From an uncultured Planctomycetota bacterium (GTDB lineage: Bacteria; Planctomycetota; Brocadiia; CAIUPP01), in contig CAIUPP010000011.1 of the NCBI GenBank assembly GCA_903901045.1, forward strand, positions 37,237 to 101,236: DNA of 64,000 bases. The letters are read 5' to 3'. The notes beneath the pieces are model-generated. The model had not been told where the DNA came from, made no database searches, and saw only the letters and a list, made by a program, of their open reading frames with translations. Below are positions 60,196 to 64,000 of the stretch, piece after piece. Position 1 is the first letter of the stretch, and the number at the start of each line of letters is the position of its first letter. Made by a program: the position numbers and the translations under genes.

Positions 60196-60651
60196 TCACA
60201 GACCCGGGATTTCATTCGTGTGCCGGCGCGCTTCCAGGACGCGCCGAATCGTCGCCGTCAACTCGGTCAGGTCGGCCGACTTGGTCAGGTACGCGTCGGC
60301 CGACCAGGACCGGTAGTTGTCGCGATAGCCCGCATAGGAGGAGTAGAGGATGATCGGGATGCGGTTGTTCTTTCCGATCAGGCGCTCCATGGCATCTATT
60401 CCGTCCATCCCCGGCATGTTGATATCCGTGACCACGATGTCCGGCATCGCCTGCTGGCACGCGGCCAGCGCCTCCCAGCCGTCGTGGGCGACGCGAACGG
60501 CGTAGCCCTCTCGCGTCAGTTCCGCCTCGTACGCGCGGCATTGGTCCGGGTTGTCCTCAACCAACAGGACCGCAATCGGACGCGTGGCCTCCTTTTCGGG
60601 GGCTTCGCCGGAAGCCGTTCCCGAATGAGCCGCATTTGCGTTCTTTTCCAT
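60196..60651 (-). CDS. Single-domain response regulator
   Basis: The 151-residue protein is a receiver domain with an unstructured N-terminal extension of about 24 residues. The acidic pocket is LLVEDNPDQ (Glu32, Asp33), the phospho-acceptor Asp76 in DIVVTDINMPGMDG, and Lys124 in YLTKSADL. No output domain is attached. It is transcribed ahead of the histidine kinase (66-nt gap) and probably forms a two-component or phosphorelay pair with it. Confidence 0.92.
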   Translation of the reverse strand: MEKNANAAHSGTASGEAPEKEATRPIAVLLVEDNPDQCRAYEAELTREGYAVRVAHDGWEALAACQQAMPDIVVTDINMPGMDGIDAMERLIGKNNRIPIILYSSYAGYRDNYRSWSADAYLTKSADLTELTATIRRVLEARRHTNEIPGL

Positions 60652-60680
60652 TGCATCCCTTCCCGAGTTCTGCCTGTTTG

Positions 60681-60709
60681 ACTGTATCCCACAATAGCGG
60701 GCGATTCAA
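60681..60709 (-). promoter_or_regulatory. Promoter for the response regulator-kinase operon
   Basis: Minus-strand TTGAAT (60704-60709), 17 nt, TACAGT (60681-60686), about 30 nt before the ATG. Confidence 0.65.
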
Positions 60710-60820
60710 TATGCAGGGTGGCACCGCACTTGACCTCTTCCCGCCCGAGGGGGTAGAAGATGGGCGGGCCAAAAGGGGCGATAGCGCGCCGTCGCGCCGG
60801 GCCGTCGCGGGATTATCCCC

Positions 60821-63800
60821 ATGGAGGCGAAAGCCGTGGAACCTAGTAACGACGTGAAGGAAGCGCCTCTGCCGGCGCAGGCGTATGAGACGCTGAGCCG
60901 GCAGTTCAAGCATGAGGCCTTCCGCCCCGGACAGGAGGAGGTGATTCGCTCGGCGCTGGCCGGGCGGAACCTGCTGGTGGTGATGCCCACCGGCAGCGGC
61001 AAGTCGCTGCTCTACCAGTTGCCCGCGATGCTCGCCGAGGGGCTGACGCTGGTGATCTCTCCGCTGATCGCCCTGATGAAGGACCAGGTGGACGAGCTTT
61101 CCCGCAAGGGGTTGCCGGCGACGTTCATCAACTCCAGCCTGGGTCCGGAGGAGCAGCGGCGGCGGCTTTCCGAGTGCCTGCAGGGGCGCATCCGGCTGCT
61201 GTACGTCGCCCCGGAGCGGCTGGCAAACCCCGGCTTCCTGGCGCTGCTGAGTCAGGCGCGCATCGCGCGGATGGCCGTGGATGAGGCGCATTGCATCAGC
61301 GAGTGGGGGCACGATTTCCGCCCCGATTACCGCCGGCTCAAGGGGTTCCGCGAGCGCATCGGGCAGCCTCCTGTCACCGCGTTGACTGCCACCGCCACCC
61401 CGCGCGTCCAGCGGGACATCATCGAAAGCCTCGGCCTGCGGCCGGAGGAGGTGGACATCCACGTCCGCGGCTTCGACCGGCCGAACCTGGCGATCCGCGT
61501 CGCGCAGACGCCGGACGCGGGGGAGAAGATGGAACTGCTCAGGCAACTGGTGCGCCGTGAGCAGGGGACGGGGATCATCTACGTGGGGACGCGGCGGCGC
61601 ACGGAGGAGATCGCCGCGCAGTTGCGGGAGGTGGAGCCGGAGACCGTGGCCTATCATGCCGGACTGGCCCCGGATGCCCGGAGCGCCGCGCAGGAGCGCT
61701 TCCTCACCGGCAAGGCGCGGGTGGCGGTCGCCACGCTCGCCTTCGGCATGGGGATCGACAAGCGCGACGTGCGGTTCGTCGTCCATTTCAACTACCCCGG
61801 CTCGGTGGAACAGTACTACCAGGAGATCGGACGCGCCGGGCGCGACGGGCTCCCCTCGCGCTGCGTGCTGTTCTATTCCTCCGAAGACCGGTTCCTGCAT
61901 GAGTTCTTCCTGGACCTGAACTACCCCTCGCCGGAGATCGTGCGGGCGGTGTACGACGTGCTCTGGGAGTTGCCGGAGAACCCGGTGATGCTGACCTATG
62001 CCGCGCTGGCCGAGGAGTGCGGGATCAAGGAGGGGCACGCGGGCGCGGCGGTGCGGCTGCTGGATCAGGCGGGGGTGACGCGCGCGTTGATGGATGCGGA
62101 GGCCTCCGTCACGCTGAGCCGGCCGGGGAAGGAGATTCTCGCGGGGCTTCGCGGGAAGAACCAACGCCAGGTGATCGAGGCGCTTTCCTCGGCGGCGGAT
62201 CTGGAGGAGCCGGGGAAGTACCGCTTCCCCCTGCGCGAACTGGCGCGCGCGGCGCTGCTCACCGAGGAGCAGACCGGCCATGCGCTCTCGGCAATGCACC
62301 ACGAGAAGGTGATCGTTTACGAGCCTCCCTTCCGTGGACGCGGCATCGAGAAGCTGGCGCGCACGCCCCCCGCGTTCGACAAACTGCCGATCGACTGGAA
62401 ACGCCAGGCCGCGCTGCGGGCGATCGAGCAGGAGAAGCTCGACCGCATCGAGGAGTACATCCACCATCGCGGCTGCCGCCGGGGGTTCATCCTCAGGTAC
62501 TTCGGGGAAGAGTCGTCGCTGAAGTGCGGGACGTGCGACTTCTGCGCCAGGGAGGCCGCGGCGCAGTCCGGCCAGAATCGCCGGGGAGTGATGGAGCAGT
62601 GGCCGGATGTCGCGCCGCAAGCGCTGCTCGCGGTCAAGCACCTGCGCTTCCCGGTGGGGGCGGGGATCGTGGCGGAAATTCTCAGCGGCTCGCGCAACAA
62701 GAAGATTCTTCAGTGGGGGCTGGACCGCAACCCCGCTTACGGGAAATCGAACGCGAAGCAGGAGAGCATCAAGTACGTGATCAGCGACCTCATCCGCGAA
62801 GGATACCTGCGCCGCGAGGGGGAATCGCAGCGGCCGGTGCTGGTGCTCACCGAGCGCGGGGAGGCGGCCGTGGCGGAGCAAGTGGAAGAGGCCGTGGTGG
62901 AGCGCGCCGTCCCGGCGCGCTCAGCGCCGCGCCAAGCCTCGAACAAACACGCTGGGCAAGAAACGCGCTTCACCAGAGGCTGGCAAGGCGAAGCGCCGCC
63001 TTCATCAAACGGTGCCTCCGACAACGCCGCGATTGAGCGCGCTGCGCTGCAATGCGTGGAGACCATCCAGCCGGCGGTGGGAGCATACAAGGTGGCGGCG
63101 GTGGTCGCCGGTTCCAAGGCGGAGTGGATTGCGCGCATGGGGGCGGAAAAGCTGCCCTGCTATGGCGCGGTCTCCGGCGGGCAGGAGCGCGTCCGCAAGA
63201 TTGTCGAGGGGCTGGTGGAGCGAGGATTGCTTGCGAGTTCAGGCGGCAAACTTCCGGTGCTGACGCTGACGGGGCGCGGTGAGGAATTCCTGGCACGGAA
63301 TGCCGAGGTGGAGCGCGCTGTCTCAGCGCGCTTGGATTCACCCCCGGCCGCGAGTGCGCACGCTGTCCACCCGAGCGCAGAACCACCATTTGGCGCGAAC
63401 GAGCGCGCTGGGACAGCGCGCTCCACCACGGACAAGTCCACCGCCACCGCGCAGGAAGTGCTGTCGGGGCTGCTGGATGCCACGCTTGCCTCCACGCGCG
63501 AAGAGGCTTTGGCGCAGGTGAAGGAGTTGAAGCTCTTCCACCCGCGGGAGGTGGTTGCGCTGCTCTCCGCGCGGCTCGCCGCAGCCGCGGATGAACGGAC
63601 GCAGTCGCGGCTGGTCTGGCTGGCCGGAGAAGCGGGAGAGAGCCATGCCGTGCCGCTGCTCCTGAGTTGCGCCGGATCGCCGCACGCCAACGTGCGCCGC
63701 CTGACGGCCTCCGCTCTGCGGAAGCTGATCGAGACCGGGGCCGTCGCGCCGGAGACCGCCGACGTTCGGGCAGCGCTGGAACGGCTGCGCAATGACCCCA

Positions 63801-63826
63801 CGCTGAAGATGCGGACGCACGGCTGA
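60821..63826 (+). CDS. recQ: RecQ-like DNA helicase with duplicated RQC winged helix, HEAT-like tail and in-frame repeats
   Basis: A 1,001-residue 3'-5' DNA helicase. The core has Walker A PTGSGKS (56-62), DEAHCISEWGHD (near 154), TATATPRVQRDI, and motif VI QEIGRAGRDG. A zinc site (CRRGF at 551, then CGTCDFC at 569-575) and an RQC winged helix (about 600-690, ILSGSRNKKILQWGLD) follow. Then come a linker, a second RQC-like winged helix (about 746-826, VVAGSKAEWIARMG) and a HEAT-like helical tail (about 875-1001). Typical bacterial RecQ has about 600 residues. The linkers contain three palindromic repeats read in frame. The ATG has no strong ribosome site. Confidence 0.88.
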   Translation: MEAKAVEPSNDVKEAPLPAQAYETLSRQFKHEAFRPGQEEVIRSALAGRNLLVVMPTGSGKSLLYQLPAMLAEGLTLVISPLIALMKDQVDELSRKGLPATFINSSLGPEEQRRRLSECLQGRIRLLYVAPERLANPGFLALLSQARIARMAVDEAHCISEWGHDFRPDYRRLKGFRERIGQPPVTALTATATPRVQRDIIESLGLRPEEVDIHVRGFDRPNLAIRVAQTPDAGEKMELLRQLVRREQGTGIIYVGTRRRTEEIAAQLREVEPETVAYHAGLAPDARSAAQERFLTGKARVAVATLAFGMGIDKRDVRFVVHFNYPGSVEQYYQEIGRAGRDGLPSRCVLFYSSEDRFLHEFFLDLNYPSPEIVRAVYDVLWELPENPVMLTYAALAEECGIKEGHAGAAVRLLDQAGVTRALMDAEASVTLSRPGKEILAGLRGKNQRQVIEALSSAADLEEPGKYRFPLRELARAALLTEEQTGHALSAMHHEKVIVYEPPFRGRGIEKLARTPPAFDKLPIDWKRQAALRAIEQEKLDRIEEYIHHRGCRRGFILRYFGEESSLKCGTCDFCAREAAAQSGQNRRGVMEQWPDVAPQALLAVKHLRFPVGAGIVAEILSGSRNKKILQWGLDRNPAYGKSNAKQESIKYVISDLIREGYLRREGESQRPVLVLTERGEAAVAEQVEEAVVERAVPARSAPRQASNKHAGQETRFTRGWQGEAPPSSNGASDNAAIERAALQCVETIQPAVGAYKVAAVVAGSKAEWIARMGAEKLPCYGAVSGGQERVRKIVEGLVERGLLASSGGKLPVLTLTGRGEEFLARNAEVERAVSARLDSPPAASAHAVHPSAEPPFGANERAGTARSTTDKSTATAQEVLSGLLDATLASTREEALAQVKELKLFHPREVVALLSARLAAAADERTQSRLVWLAGEAGESHAVPLLLSCAGSPHANVRRLTASALRKLIETGAVAPETADVRAALERLRNDPTLKMRTHG
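62895..62921. repeat. GGAGCGCGC palindrome in recQ, copy 1
   Basis: Encodes VVERAVPARS within the first linker. Related spacer copies at 54039, 50717 and 31084. Confidence 0.85.
63307..63333. repeat. GGAGCGCGCTG palindrome in recQ, copy 2
   Basis: Encodes VERAVSARL after the second winged helix, same orientation and frame as copy 1. Confidence 0.85.
63401..63428. repeat. GGAGCGCGCTG palindrome in recQ, copy 3 (reversed)
   Basis: Inverted orientation, encoding ERAGTARSTT just before the HEAT-like tail. Confidence 0.85.
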
Positions 63827-63851
63827 TTACTGAATACTGAGTACTGATTTT

Positions 63852-64000
63852 GCTCTGTAGAAACCATCCTGCTCCGTTTATTAGGCCGCGAAGCGGCCGT
63901 CGGACTCTAGCCCGCGGCGAGCGAAGCGAGTCGTGGGGGGGGAGTCGTGCCCAGCCCTTGAGCCCCCGAAGGGGGCGACGGACCCTGGCGGGACGTTCCG
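63852..64000. mobile_element. MITE-like element, second copy (cut by window end)
   Basis: Begins GCTCTGTAGAAACCATCCTG and follows the element at 18223-18413 in reverse orientation, including GGCCGCGAAGCGGCC and CCCCCGAAGGGGGCGACGGA. Differences are scattered single bases and small indels. The right end lies beyond the window. Confidence 0.82.

Noticed and set aside
60557..62881. A 774-residue minus-strand frame across recQ
   Set aside because: Antisense shadow of recQ with Arg/His/Leu-biased composition and no recognisable domain.

Overview
The window comes from a GC-rich, diderm (Gram-negative) bacterium that is probably uncultured and possibly anaerobic. It carries lipid A and LPS genes (an MsbA-type exporter, a heptosyltransferase, a YejM-like membrane sulfatase-fold protein), a complete RND efflux operon with outer-membrane factor, lipoprotein signal peptidase, and a ferredoxin-dependent 2-oxoacid oxidoreductase. 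The BlaI/M56 pair, IPT/TIG secreted proteins and repeat-packed spacers are common in PVC/FCB-side and candidate-phylum genomes. I cannot name the phylum from sequence alone. No tRNA, rRNA, CRISPR array, phage or transposase gene was found.

Layout. 1-10.4 kb: end of a hypothetical gene, bioY, a YejM-like protein, phosphomannomutase, msbA plus a metallophosphoesterase, a heptosyltransferase and trpF. 10.4-20.2 kb: an AmmeMemoRadiSam-type radical SAM enzyme, a PAS-GGDEF cyclase, a leftward cluster of GT39, radical SAM/SPASM and GT4 proteins, a membrane protein with a His-rich tail, osmC and a propeller-like lipoprotein. 20.2-31 kb: truA, a broken RNase H-fold gene, two tandem IPT/TIG secreted proteins, a short-repeat protein, nadE, a lipoprotein, and three tandem secreted paralogs, the third frameshifted. 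31-44.7 kb: a phosphodiesterase-family gene with a frameshift at a G8 tract, a tripartite RND pump behind an operator-like palindrome, TauE, murD, STAS, rnc, dksA-like and lspA. 44.7-50 kb: blaI with two matching operators, and a 1,408-residue M56 protein with an unusual sensor half. 50-64 kb: a hypothetical gene, a PEBP lipoprotein, vorBAC, recA, thpR, pfkB, a response regulator and PAS histidine kinase pair, and a long recQ.

The most distinctive property is the density and behaviour of short palindromic repeats. At least eight families fill the spacers. Several lie inside genes: two families are read in frame within murD, one family is read in frame three times within recQ, and another repeat breaks the RNase H-fold gene out of frame. 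Repeats also sit inside one another: a 191-bp MITE-like element has a 10-bp target duplication within an older palindrome, and a roughly 39-nt unit occupies the loop region of other hairpins. Promoters of the TTGACA-N16-18-TATAAT type are readable before many genes, and start codons include several TTG and GTG codons backed by strong Shine-Dalgarno sites.
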